Shown: positions 19,550-27,938 of the stretch, piece by piece
Position numbering within the stretch: position 1 is the first letter of the stretch
Layout: each line of letters opens with the position of its first letter
DNA from: Paraburkholderia acidipaludis NBRC 101816
GTDB lineage: Bacteria; Pseudomonadota; Gammaproteobacteria; Burkholderiales; Burkholderiaceae
Assembly: GCF_000684975.1 (NCBI RefSeq)
Contig: NZ_BAXZ01000005.1
Location: forward strand, 310,001-374,000
DNA length: 64,000 bases
Direction: 5' to 3'
Translations under genes and position numbers: made by a program
Notes under the pieces: model-generated
Told to the model about the DNA's origin: nothing
The model's database searches: none
Seen by the model: only the letters and a program-made list of their open reading frames with translations

Positions 19550-20833
19550 ATGCCAATACCAATAGAACAGCCAACGATTTCCCTTCTTCCATCCAAAGCA
19601 ACCCGTACCGTGCCGATTCCAGGCACGCTCGAATCCGTACCGGGCTATCCAGACAAGCTCAAGATTTACCGCATGGCAGCCAGCCCATTCTGGCAAGTGC
19701 GATTCTTCGACGGCCGCAAGACCATCAAGCGTAGCACCGGCGCAACAGACAAGCGCATTGCGCACCGGTTCGCCAAAGACCTCTACGAACAGATCCTCTA
19801 CAGCAAATTCGGCGATGTCGATAACACCGGCCGCAGCCGCTTCGGCGTCTGCGCAGCCGGCATGCTGGAAGCGCAAGCGGGCCGCGTGCTTCGCAAAGAG
19901 ATTTCCGCGCAGTCGCATCAGAACGACATCTACATGCTCAATAACCGCGTGCTTCCGTTCATGCGTGAGCTGGATGTCAGCGAAGTCACCTACGAAGTGC
20001 TTGAGCGGTTCGTTACCGCGCTATCCGATCTATCTGCGTCCGCAATACAGCGGCATCTCGGCATCGTTCGCAAAACGCTCGATTACGCAGCAAATCATCG
20101 ATTGCTGACCGGCATTCCCAATTTCCCAAAAATCAAGAAGCGCGAAGAACCGCGCGGCTGGTTCACCGTCCGCGAATATCGCTGGCTGTGGTCGAAAGCT
20201 CGCTCCCTGCTTGGAACCAGACAGGTCATTGAACCGAAATCGGGCAAGGATGTGGACGTTCGGCGCGTCCAGTTCACGGATGATCTGCTCTACATGATCG
20301 CGTTTATGGTCAACGGCTTCATCCGCCCTACCGACCTGAAAACCATGCAGCACCGGCATGTCGAAATCATCCGAAACAGCCATACTTATCTGCGACTGAC
20401 GCTGCCGGAAAGCAAAAAACACAACAAGCCGATCGTCACGTTACGGAGAGCCGTCGATGCTTATGAACGGCTGACGGCCATTCATCGTGCGGAAGGGCTG
20501 GCCGGACCGGCCGACTACGTTTTCCTGCCTCAGTTCAAGAATCGGGCGACCGCGCTGCGTCGACTCGAACAGCAGTTCAATTTCCTGCTCGATGCGCTCG
20601 ACCTGAAAACCGGCCTGCGTGGCGAAAAGCGCACGATCTACAGCTTGCGGCATACGTCCATCATGTACCGACTGCTGTATGGCGACGGAATCGACATGCT
20701 GACGCTTGCCCGCAATGCCCGCACGTCTGTCGAAATGATTGAGCGTTTCTACGCCAGCGAGCTAGTCGGCGAAATGAACATCGGCGCGATCCAGTCGCAG
20801 CGTCGGCGCAAGACTCGATCCGAACTGCGCTGA
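19550..20833 (+). CDS. int: Tyrosine site-specific integrase of the island
   Basis: 427 residues. It likely performs integration and excision at the tRNA repeats, since it lies beside attL. The C-terminal catalytic domain (about 200-427) shows R259 (GFIRPTDL), R367 (YSLRHTS) and the nucleophile Y401 (MIERFY). The two usual histidine positions hold Y364 (in YxxR) and N389, a variant seen in some island integrases. ATG 19550 is used; an in-frame TTG at 19538 adds four residues. Confidence 0.88.
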   Translation: MPIPIEQPTISLLPSKATRTVPIPGTLESVPGYPDKLKIYRMAASPFWQVRFFDGRKTIKRSTGATDKRIAHRFAKDLYEQILYSKFGDVDNTGRSRFGVCAAGMLEAQAGRVLRKEISAQSHQNDIYMLNNRVLPFMRELDVSEVTYEVLERFVTALSDLSASAIQRHLGIVRKTLDYAANHRLLTGIPNFPKIKKREEPRGWFTVREYRWLWSKARSLLGTRQVIEPKSGKDVDVRRVQFTDDLLYMIAFMVNGFIRPTDLKTMQHRHVEIIRNSHTYLRLTLPESKKHNKPIVTLRRAVDAYERLTAIHRAEGLAGPADYVFLPQFKNRATALRRLEQQFNFLLDALDLKTGLRGEKRTIYSLRHTSIMYRLLYGDGIDMLTLARNARTSVEMIERFYASELVGEMNIGAIQSQRRRKTRSELR

Positions 20834-21010
20834 CCGCATAAAATTGTCGTGGCAACAGACGTTCCCCCTGCGGTTGGCCAAACGAGCCGCCATGCGTTTT
20901 GCTGGCCCGCTCGATACTTGTGCTGCCTCACGCTCAAGCAGCAAGCCAAAACGCCGTTAAATTAACGTGGCGGCACAACACTAGTCTTTCTGCGACGTTT
21001 TTCCGTACCC
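20834..21010. other. Gap after the integrase gene
   Basis: No gene seen. An imperfect inverted repeat around 20951-20975 (CGCCGTTAA with TTAACGTGGCG) could be a weak terminator or a recombination-directionality site. Confidence 0.3.
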
Positions 21011-21673
21011 ATGACTGACATCGTACTCACTCGCAAATTCGGCGAGCCTTTCCCGATCTTTGATTCGATCAGTGCGGCGTCTGACGCGATCACCAAGGCC
21101 GCATTTCGGCTCTATGTTGTGATAAACCCAGACCACTCAGCAGACGACTTCTTAAGGGAAGTCCTCATGCCCATAGCGCAGTCATCGGCCGAAAGCCCGA
21201 CGCAAATCGAAGTTCGGGTGTTCAAGAATCACTCCGAGCAATCGTTCGTCATTTACATGCGAGCAATCTGCCACGCGTGCGCCTACGTACAGGAAGCACG
21301 AAACGCGCACAATGAAGGCCGGGAAAGCGAAGGGTGGTCTCATATCGCCAATGCACACTACCTGCTGGGTTATGCGGAAGGCATATTTGCCCTGGAACCG
21401 GCGCTAGTCCGCACTATCTCCGCCCGAGCAAGGAAAAATTCATCCGAAGGCGATGAAAAGCGATATGGGCCGCTCCGGAAACTGGCTCGGGAACTTGCCG
21501 CCGCTGGCAACTACAAGAGCAAACGCAACGCCGCGCTGTCGATCAAGGATCGGGTCATTGCCGAATCACGCAAGACGGGCGTCAACATGTCCGAAGCGCA
21601 GGCAGAAAAAACCATCACGGCATGGCTTGAGGGGATGACGTTTGCTCGCAAACAGGGAACTTCTGCGGGCTGA
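21011..21673 (+). CDS. Island protein of unknown function, 220 aa
   Basis: I do not recognise a family. The N-terminal third is mixed alpha/beta; residues 85-130 hold a helical stretch rich in His and Ala (MRAICHACAYVQEARNA, then HIANAHYLLGYAEGIF); the C-terminal 80 residues are basic and helical (RKLARELAAAGNYKSKRNAA, then EAQAEKTITAWLEG), compatible with DNA or RNA binding. There is no signal peptide or membrane segment. It follows the integrase by 177 bp on the same strand. Codon use and length support a real gene. Confidence 0.65.
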   Translation: MTDIVLTRKFGEPFPIFDSISAASDAITKAAFRLYVVINPDHSADDFLREVLMPIAQSSAESPTQIEVRVFKNHSEQSFVIYMRAICHACAYVQEARNAHNEGRESEGWSHIANAHYLLGYAEGIFALEPALVRTISARARKNSSEGDEKRYGPLRKLARELAAAGNYKSKRNAALSIKDRVIAESRKTGVNMSEAQAEKTITAWLEGMTFARKQGTSAG

Positions 21674-21733
21674 CGCAGTATGTCAGCGGGCGAGCAATCT
21701 ATTTTTAAATCCCGCTCCGAAATAAAGTTCGTT

Positions 21734-21755
21734 TCGTCGATTAGCTAATCGACGA
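21734..21755. promoter_or_regulatory. Perfect 22-bp palindrome before the 286-aa gene
   Basis: TCGTCGATTAG (21734-21744) is followed with no spacer by CTAATCGACGA (21745-21755). It ends 26 bp before the start codon and 15 bp before the AAGGAG ribosome site. It could be an operator, or a leader hairpin acting on translation. Confidence 0.55.
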
Positions 21756-21781
21756 TTCCGAAACCTTATAAGGAGTATGTC

Positions 21782-22642
21782 ATGGAAAATATCAACGCAA
21801 CCGAAACCAACACGCAGGAACTCGATACGAGCGCCGCAAAAGAATTTCCGATTGAGAAGTCCAAGCTCAAAAAGGCTCTCGAGAAAAATAAGCAATCGGT
21901 TGGCTTCGAATTCAGCTCGAACAAGCTGGAGTCACACGATGAAAATGTGGTAATCCCTCTTCTCAAAGCAGAGCTGGACGATCTCAAGAAGCGCGGCGAG
22001 TCGATTAGAAAAAAGATCGACGGATTTCACGGAAAAATTCAGCAATCTGCAATTGACGAGCTTGCGAAATGTCTTGGGATTCGTCAGAAATTTTTCAAAA
22101 TCGACAGCATCTTGCTTCAAGACAAAATCTACGCCACCCTGTATGAGAAAGCAATGAACGAGCCGTTCAAAAAAAAGCGAAAGAATACGACAGAATACCA
22201 TTTGATTTCGCGAATTTACCGCGGAGAAGAGCGGCGACAAGCGTCCTCCGATGCACTCATCCTCCAGCGCGCCAACGACGCAGGCCAGACGGAACAGACA
22301 TTTGCGGCATGGGTGCTTGCAGAGAAAGGACTTGATGAAATTCGTCGTGCCATCTCCGCAGAGCGCAAGGTTGCAAATTCCAGCAATGGTAAGTTAAAAA
22401 AGAAAATCAGCAAGAATGTTGGAACCGATCGATTTATCAAGCTATTCAATGATCTAAACCACTCTGGACATGTTCGAGATATGACAGTTCTCGAAAAGGA
22501 TGAGATGCACACCTTGTTTGGAAGTTGGCTTATTTGGGAGCCTGAAAATTCCGTACCTATCGTTGTGTACCCTCGGAAAGACGGGAAATTCCAGATTCGC
22601 AAACTTGATCTTAATGCGATGCGAACCAACAATCCTTCTTAA
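21782..22642 (+). CDS. Island protein of unknown function, 286 aa
   Basis: Not recognised. Lysine/glutamate-rich and strongly helical; residues 20-100 look like a coiled coil (KSKLKKALEKNKQ, then LLKAELDDLKKRGESIRKK). A basic patch KKKRKN is near 131, and a more globular C-terminus ends in alternating strands (VPIVVYPRKDGKFQIRKLD). It has the lowest GC of any gene here, which points to recent transfer. A very strong AAGGAG site fixes ATG 21782. The palindrome at 21734-21755 suggests tight control. Confidence 0.7.
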   Translation: MENINATETNTQELDTSAAKEFPIEKSKLKKALEKNKQSVGFEFSSNKLESHDENVVIPLLKAELDDLKKRGESIRKKIDGFHGKIQQSAIDELAKCLGIRQKFFKIDSILLQDKIYATLYEKAMNEPFKKKRKNTTEYHLISRIYRGEERRQASSDALILQRANDAGQTEQTFAAWVLAEKGLDEIRRAISAERKVANSSNGKLKKKISKNVGTDRFIKLFNDLNHSGHVRDMTVLEKDEMHTLFGSWLIWEPENSVPIVVYPRKDGKFQIRKLDLNAMRTNNPS

Positions 22643-22767
22643 AATTGTCTGTTGACGCGACGTTTTTGTCAAAATGTTTCTTGATGGCCCAGTAGCCCTT
22701 CGCTACCCTCTTTTACATCGGCATTGCACTTGATGCCGTTCCGATATTAAGCGTAGCAAGGGGTTAA

Positions 22768-23202
22768 ATGTTCGCGATCACGCGTTTTCATAATTTCATG
22801 TCGCTGTATCAAGGGCGGTACGCTACCGCCCTTGCAAAATCGCTCGGTACGTCGGTGTTCGCGGCGAAAGCGCTCGATATCGCACTGTCCACCGGCGAAA
22901 TCTCCCTTGATAAACTGCATCTGCTGCTCGGTTGCAGTCGGGGACAGGCAATCGGTGCTGCGTTCGACTTGCAGGAACAGGGGCTAGCCCGAGTCATCGA
23001 ATCGACAAAAAGCCGCAACGGAGAATACTTCCTAGTGGCCGTCGATGCACGGTGCGAAGCTGCCCGACTGTACCGCGCCAAGCTGGAACGACTCGGCCGT
23101 GATATCGGCCTGTCCGATGCTCTGGAAAAGACGCTTCCGGCCCTGCAGGCGATCTTCATGGACGCCCTATCCGCGATGGTAGCGAAGCCACCCAAACGGT
23201 AG
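22768..23202 (+). CDS. MarR-like winged-helix protein A
   Basis: 144 residues. A helical N-terminus (RFHNFMSLY at 7-14) is followed by a helix-turn-helix with LLLGCSRGQAIGAAFDLQ (52-69) as turn and recognition helix, then a likely wing (STKSRNGEYFLVAV) and a C-terminal helix, the MarR layout. Probably a DNA-binding regulator of the element. AAGGGG lies upstream of ATG 22768. It faces a paralogue (23236-23715) tail to tail across 33 bp. Confidence 0.6.
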   Translation: MFAITRFHNFMSLYQGRYATALAKSLGTSVFAAKALDIALSTGEISLDKLHLLLGCSRGQAIGAAFDLQEQGLARVIESTKSRNGEYFLVAVDARCEAARLYRAKLERLGRDIGLSDALEKTLPALQAIFMDALSAMVAKPPKR

Positions 23203-23235
23203 CGTTGTCAATTATTCAATGGTGCTCGGCACGGC

Positions 23236-23715
23236 TCACACGACCCGCGCCAATATCCGCCGCTGGGCCTGATACTGGACGTTCTGCGCATCGCCTTGCA
23301 GTTCCTCAAGCGCTTTCGTCAGCACGTCCTGATACACAGGTAGCAGGGTTGCCAACCGCTCGGTAACTCCGGCTTCCGCGGCCAGATTGAATACCAGTTT
23401 GTCATATCCCTCGAATCCGAACAGTCGCTCCCGGCTCGGCTTCAACACCCGTTGTCGATTGTCGTTACCCTCCTCCGCTATCTCGATGTAGCGGAGATGT
23501 TGCAGGTCAAATACGGCGCCAATGATTTGGCCCTGACTTCCGCCAAGGATGCAGCTCAACTCGTGAAGGGTCATGCCGGGAAATGTCCGGATCAGGCCCA
23601 AGGCTCGCGCGGCCATCGGCGTCATCTGCAATGCTTGGCCGAGCGCCGATGCGCGGCAGCTCTCGTAGACCGACATGAACGTATGGAATCGGAAAAGTGA
23701 ATCACTCGTAGTCAT
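23236..23715 (-). CDS. MarR-like winged-helix protein B, paralogue of A
   Basis: 159 residues. It aligns along its length with the protein at 22768-23202: RFHTFMSVY (9-17) against RFHNFMSLY, and ILGGSQGQIIGAVFDLQ (56-72) against LLGCSRGQAIGAAFDLQ. The recognition helix differs enough to allow another operator. Its promoter is at 23790-23818 and overlaps an inverted repeat shared with the divergent XRE gene, so the two regulators may control each other. Confidence 0.62.
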   Translation of the reverse strand: MTTSDSLFRFHTFMSVYESCRASALGQALQMTPMAARALGLIRTFPGMTLHELSCILGGSQGQIIGAVFDLQHLRYIEIAEEGNDNRQRVLKPSRERLFGFEGYDKLVFNLAAEAGVTERLATLLPVYQDVLTKALEELQGDAQNVQYQAQRRILARVV

Positions 23716-23789
23716 AGGCTATTGATTTTTCGAAATAAAATCCGCCGAGCGGCTTTCACCTGTGCCCCGACCACTCACGCAATCCCTGT

Positions 23790-23818
23790 ACGATACGAAA
23801 ACACCCTCAAAAATTCAA
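23790..23818 (-). promoter_or_regulatory. Predicted promoter of winged-helix gene B
   Basis: On the minus strand TTGAAT (23818-23813) and TATCGT (23795-23790) are separated by 17 bp. The left arm of the inverted repeat covers the -10 element and most of the spacer. Confidence 0.55.
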
Positions 23819-23860
23819 CCGTTTTGGAATTAAATATTCCTATTAGGGTGTTCATCGTAT
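23793..23860. promoter_or_regulatory. Nested inverted repeats, candidate operator
   Basis: Arms ATACGAAAACACCCT (23793-23807) and AGGGTGTTCATCGTAT (23845-23860) are inverted copies with a 1-nt indel. Between them lies GGAAT-TAAAT-ATTCC (23826-23840). The site sits in the AT-rich 172-bp region between winged-helix gene B and the XRE gene. Confidence 0.6.
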
Positions 23861-23887
23861 CTGGAATGAAGTCGACCATATCGTCCT

Positions 23888-24286
23888 ATGAGCACTCGTT
23901 CCGCCCCCACAACCGACGACGCACACGACGCGCTGCTAGCTGCCCGCGTCGGGACCGCCATTGCTGAACAACGACGTGCACGCGGACTGACCCAAGCCAA
24001 GCTTGCAGAAATGATCGATCTGGAACAGGAAGCGGTCAGTCGCTGGGAACGTGGAACGCGTGTACCGACGTTACATCGCCTTCAACAACTAAGCGATGCG
24101 CTGGACTGCTCGGTAGACCAGCTATTGCAGCGTGGTTCGAAGCGGCCGGACGACCAGATGGCCATGATCGCCGACGCGCTAGAGGGACTGGGCGCCGACG
24201 AACGTTTGCTCGTCGTGAATTTCGTCCAGCAGTTCGCCGACATGCTCAAGGTGAAGCACCGCACCAAGAATAATCGACGTAAGTAG
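23888..24286 (+). CDS. XRE-family transcriptional repressor
   Basis: 132 residues. A Cro/CI-type helix-turn-helix spans about 18-80: VGTAIAEQRRARGLTQAKLA, then VSRWERGTRVPTLHRLQQLSD. The C-terminal 50 residues are helical and basic at the end, perhaps for dimerisation. No peptidase (LexA-like) domain is present, so induction by RecA is unlikely. It is divergent from winged-helix gene B over the operator-like repeats. No clear Shine-Dalgarno precedes ATG 23888. Confidence 0.85.
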   Translation: MSTRSAPTTDDAHDALLAARVGTAIAEQRRARGLTQAKLAEMIDLEQEAVSRWERGTRVPTLHRLQQLSDALDCSVDQLLQRGSKRPDDQMAMIADALEGLGADERLLVVNFVQQFADMLKVKHRTKNNRRK

Positions 24287-24642
24287 GAGTCGGACCGGAT
24301 GCGAAAACAATCAGGGGCCGGCGCCCAACCTCGCACCGTAGCAAGGAACCGAGTTCCGGCCATGAAGCGTCGTTCGTATGCGTTATCGCACGACCTTTCA
24401 AGCGTCTGCTCTGCACTTGCACCGGCCCCTTGTTCGGAGGCTGACCGGTGCACATCTGGCGAAGTGTTTGCCGTGGGCTGCCCTGAAACCGATCTCTACG
24501 TTTAACGCGGGCGCTCACTGGGGCGTGCGCTATTTCGCGGCCGGCAGGTTTCTGCCAAAACGCAGCCGCGAGTGAAATCGCGGTGGGCGTACCACGTCAG
24601 CCGCCTCGCCGCTAGGTGCCAAGGGCGAGTCCGCTGACACAC
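24287..24642. other. Gap between the XRE gene and the STAND gene
   Basis: 356 bp between convergent genes. Short open frames exist on both strands but have no ribosome site or domain. No terminator with T-run is obvious. Confidence 0.4.
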
Positions 24643-27534
24643 TTAACCGAGATACATAATGGCCGTCGCGCGTCGCGAGCGACGGCCATTTGTGTCAGCC
24701 TCATGCTTGATGGCCAGTCGTGTACCAGCTCCAATATGTGTCCACCGGTGTGTGTTCCGGTTCTCGAAGGCGGATGAATGCAGGAAATACGACTGGCCAT
24801 CGTCGTCCTTTGCGAACACATAACTTGGAAACCCATCGGCAGCGGGCACGTTGCTGACGCAAACAAGCGTATAGCCCTCATCCTTGAGCGTTTCGGTCAC
24901 CCCTTGGAGCGACTCTCCGACGGCTGGCGCGATCTCGGCGATACCGATTTTCGGCGGCAGCGCGATACCCAACGTTCCCGCGACCAGTCGAAGGTCCGAT
25001 TCGTCAGCACCGGCGCGTTGCAGTTCGGGCAAATAGTCATCAATAAGGCGGTGGATTGAGTCAGCCTGTGGGTCAGAAGGCCTTCCGAGGTCGGGCTTGC
25101 GGAGATAGAAAGCGATATCGCCGCACAGTTTTCGTAGCTCGTGCGCAAGTGTGCGGGACATGCCGTATCGCTTTAGCAAGAACGCTGCCGCGTCAATGCC
25201 ATGGCCAATTAGCTTCCATACACGACCGTGCCCAGCAACACCTCGCCGGAATTCAAGATCAGCCTGTCGGCGATATGCCGACACACGTGCTGCACCGTGT
25301 GTCGCCATTAATGGTCCAGACACCTTCCAATCCTGGGTCAGCGAGTAAACGGTTCCCAGCTTTTCCTGGAAGTTTAGTGCGGACAGATAGATGCTCCACA
25401 GCCGCAGGACGGCATGCTCCGCATCTTCTGACACATTACCCCATCCTGCGTCGATTAGCTCCTGACATAGGGTCTCCGCCTCATCGTGGTTGTTTGCACG
25501 CATTGCCAGTGCAGCAAGCATGAGCTTGGCAGCAGGATCGGCACTATCCTGCTGGATTGCAAACCGCAATGCAGACTCTGCGTCCCTCGGATCATTCAAC
25601 CTCAAGAGCAACTTGGCCTGCAAGCGATACAGAAATGCGGAACCGCCTTGGTTGTCGATCTGCTGCCGCACGCGCGTCAGAAGCGGTGCGCATGGCAAAG
25701 GGCTCTCGGCAGCGCATGCGCCTGCGACCTGTCTCGAAAGCGCAATCGCCGAGGCCGGTGTACCTTCAGGGATGAAAAATGGATCGAGCGGTGAAAGCCC
25801 GCGCTCGGCCTGCAATTTGAGCGCGGAGGCGACGGCTGCCTCGCTCTTTCGCTGCCAATCAAGCAGCGAGGCCCGCACTTTGAGATTTCTGGGTTGCACA
25901 CGCAACAACTCCCGGATTGACGTGCCCAACGCATAAACCTCGCCCGCATCTGTTGTTTCCCGCGTAATCAGGGAAGTCTTACCAAGGCTGGCGATTGCCG
26001 CTGAAATAGTGTCGACGTCCAAGTTCAACGCTTCGCAGAGGCGACCTCGGGACGGCTGCTCCAGTACGAATAGCGCTTCAAGTACTTCGTTTGCTGCCGG
26101 GGATAGAGTTTCGAGCAAATTCGAAAAGGAAAACTCTGTAACATCGACCTGTGACGATTCCAAGCTCTCGTTGATGTCTCGGCCTGCGACGTAGTAGTCC
26201 ACCGTTAGGCGTATCGCCAGTGGGTTGCTGTGGCAGGTATCGATGATGCGCTGGAGTGTCACAGCGTCGAGGGGCGCCGTGCCTTTCGCTGCTAGGTAGG
26301 CACGCGCAAGCGCCATCGCTCCGCCATCATCGAGGGATGGCAATGGGATGTTTTTCGCCCCGTCGAGCGGCACCCGACTTGTGACGATCACCTTCCAGTT
26401 TTGCGGCAACTCATCCATGAGGCCGTCAAAGACGAGCGGCTCATCGCGCAGCAGAGTTTCGAGGTTGTCAACAAATAGCCATATCCGTCTGTCGTCGCAA
26501 GCCCTCAGCGCGGCAGGAAAGTCGGGCCAGTCCCAACCGAACATGGCGTTCAAAGAGGCGGTGAGATGGTCACGGACGCCTGCAATCGTCTGCGGCGCGT
26601 TGAGCGTCTCGATGCCACGCTCGGTCAGCTTTTCCTGTTTGAGCGAGATAAAGAGTACGCCATCGGTTAGCTGCGGCGCCTCCGGCGAAACGCAAAAATC
26701 GGCTAGGACCTGCAGTGCTAAACTCGTCTTCCCGATACCGCCTCTCGCTACAATCGAGACAAGAGGTGACCGAGCATTCCGCAGTTCCTTTTGAAATCTT
26801 GCGACATCCCGATTGCGCCCGATCAAGCCCGTGGACGAGTGTTCGAACTCGGTGGGCAAATTCGTGGGAACACACCATCGCGGCTGGTTCAACCATTCAT
26901 CGGGCGGCTCCTTGAGGTCGCCGGCGATCGCGCTTGCCAGCGCCGCCGAGACATCATACAGGTGCAGCGAGTCAATCGCGGGGTCACTGGCTAAAGCGCA
27001 GCAGCGGTACCAGTAGCAATGCGGGAACGGCCTGTTGGGATGGCTGACCGCATTGCGGATGTCGAACACCTCAAGAGCATTGCAAAGCGCCATCAGTCGC
27101 TTAGCGTGTGCGGCCTCCGACGAGCCCTCCGCTACTTCGAGCGCAAGCTGCAGAACTTCTGCAAAGTAGCTGTTCTCGATAATTATCGAACACGTCTCCT
27201 GCAGATCGCCGACGATCGAGCGACCTATTCTGCTCAGTATTTCCCTCCCTACCGGGCCGGTGGAGATGTTCGTGTTTGATTCGAGAATATAGCGGCCGAG
27301 ACTACGTTCGAATTCGTATATCACCATCGCGCATTGAATGCGTAACTGACCGTCGCCGTTCAATTTGATCCCCCGCAGTCCCGTTTCTGGTCCGTTTGCA
27401 CGGACGCGATTTACATGCCACCAGAACGCCATTATAAGGTCAGTACACCGGGTCATCGCCCTGTGAAACAACTGGCCCATTCGCACCGGCATGTAGGCGG
27501 CGCAGCCTATCTGCGCAACGAGATCTCGCGACAT
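24643..27534 (-). CDS. STAND NTPase with HEPN motif and C-terminal cold-shock-like domain
   Basis: 963 residues. N-terminal helical region (30-200) contains R160-N-A-V-S-H165, the Rx4-6H signature of HEPN ribonucleases. The NTPase core follows: Walker A GGIGKTS (265-271), Walker B IWLFVDN (351-357), sensor TSR (385-387), then winged-helix-like and TPR-like helices (about 440-830). Residues 887-963 resemble a cold-shock OB fold (YVFAKDDDGQSYFLHSSA, later RRSRRATAI). STAND proteins with nuclease effectors are known antiphage sensors (Avs and relatives); by inference this one cleaves RNA when triggered. The start is uncertain because no strong ribosome site is seen. It is preceded by the mini recombinase operon on the same strand, across 202 bp. 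Confidence 0.8.
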   Translation of the reverse strand: MSRDLVAQIGCAAYMPVRMGQLFHRAMTRCTDLIMAFWWHVNRVRANGPETGLRGIKLNGDGQLRIQCAMVIYEFERSLGRYILESNTNISTGPVGREILSRIGRSIVGDLQETCSIIIENSYFAEVLQLALEVAEGSSEAAHAKRLMALCNALEVFDIRNAVSHPNRPFPHCYWYRCCALASDPAIDSLHLYDVSAALASAIAGDLKEPPDEWLNQPRWCVPTNLPTEFEHSSTGLIGRNRDVARFQKELRNARSPLVSIVARGGIGKTSLALQVLADFCVSPEAPQLTDGVLFISLKQEKLTERGIETLNAPQTIAGVRDHLTASLNAMFGWDWPDFPAALRACDDRRIWLFVDNLETLLRDEPLVFDGLMDELPQNWKVIVTSRVPLDGAKNIPLPSLDDGGAMALARAYLAAKGTAPLDAVTLQRIIDTCHSNPLAIRLTVDYYVAGRDINESLESSQVDVTEFSFSNLLETLSPAANEVLEALFVLEQPSRGRLCEALNLDVDTISAAIASLGKTSLITRETTDAGEVYALGTSIRELLRVQPRNLKVRASLLDWQRKSEAAVASALKLQAERGLSPLDPFFIPEGTPASAIALSRQVAGACAAESPLPCAPLLTRVRQQIDNQGGSAFLYRLQAKLLLRLNDPRDAESALRFAIQQDSADPAAKLMLAALAMRANNHDEAETLCQELIDAGWGNVSEDAEHAVLRLWSIYLSALNFQEKLGTVYSLTQDWKVSGPLMATHGAARVSAYRRQADLEFRRGVAGHGRVWKLIGHGIDAAAFLLKRYGMSRTLAHELRKLCGDIAFYLRKPDLGRPSDPQADSIHRLIDDYLPELQRAGADESDLRLVAGTLGIALPPKIGIAEIAPAVGESLQGVTETLKDEGYTLVCVSNVPAADGFPSYVFAKDDDGQSYFLHSSAFENRNTHRWTHIGAGTRLAIKHEADTNGRRSRRATAIMYLG
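24658..24690 (-). other. Perfect 12-bp hairpin inside the 3' end of the STAND gene
   Basis: AATGGCCGTCGC (24658-24669) and GCGACGGCCATT (24679-24690) with a 9-nt loop. It lies within the last coding codons; no T-run follows on the minus strand. It may act as a 3' stabiliser or weak terminator. Confidence 0.5.
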
Positions 27535-27736
27535 TTGCGACCGGCTGCAAGTATCTTGTGGTCGAGGTTACGGCGGATCCGTGGGAGTGGGAGAGAGCCG
27601 ACGATCTGCCAGCGATGGAAACACACGTGATCGACCGCTGTACCTTTGAAGGGGACATAGCGCGTTACCAGAAACGCGTGGCGGAAGAGGGTCGCACTGT
27701 GCCGAAGAGTTGCCTGCAGGAATTTGCCTCCCCCTT

Positions 27737-27916
27737 TTACGGCACGAGTTTCATCGTGCCGTGACTACCGCAACGCAAGCAACCGTCGTTGCCGCTCCAA
27801 TTGCGGTTCGTACAGCGATGATCGCGGCATCCGACAGCGCCGCATTTGGTGCACCGATAGATATTGGCCGAGTGTTGCCCTGCCTGATTGGGAATGCGAC
27901 CTGCGCAGCTTGCCAT
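27737..27916 (-). CDS. Small zinc-ribbon protein, 59 aa
   Basis: Two CxxC knuckles, C22-T-K-C25 and C46-L-R-C49, with further C30, H33 and C35 between, give a zinc-ribbon-like protein. ATG 27916 has GGAG nine bases upstream; an in-frame ATG at 27931 lacks a site. Third gene of a minus-strand operon after the mini recombinase and the 80-aa protein. Partner or nucleic-acid binding is likely; function unknown. A 9-bp hairpin (27739-27762) overlaps the stop. Confidence 0.6.
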   Translation of the reverse strand: MASCAGRIPNQAGQHSANIYRCTKCGAVGCRDHRCTNRNWSGNDGCLRCGSHGTMKLVP

Positions 27917-27938
27917 GTGTGATTTCTCCATCAGTTGA

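Noticed and set aside
24246..24518. 90-aa minus-strand ORF in the XRE-STAND gap
   Set aside because: It overlaps the XRE gene end, has no ribosome site and an Arg/Pro/Ser-rich random composition.
27558..27764. 68-aa plus-strand ORF starting at GTG
   Set aside because: No ribosome site, and it overlaps the better supported zinc-ribbon gene on the other strand.
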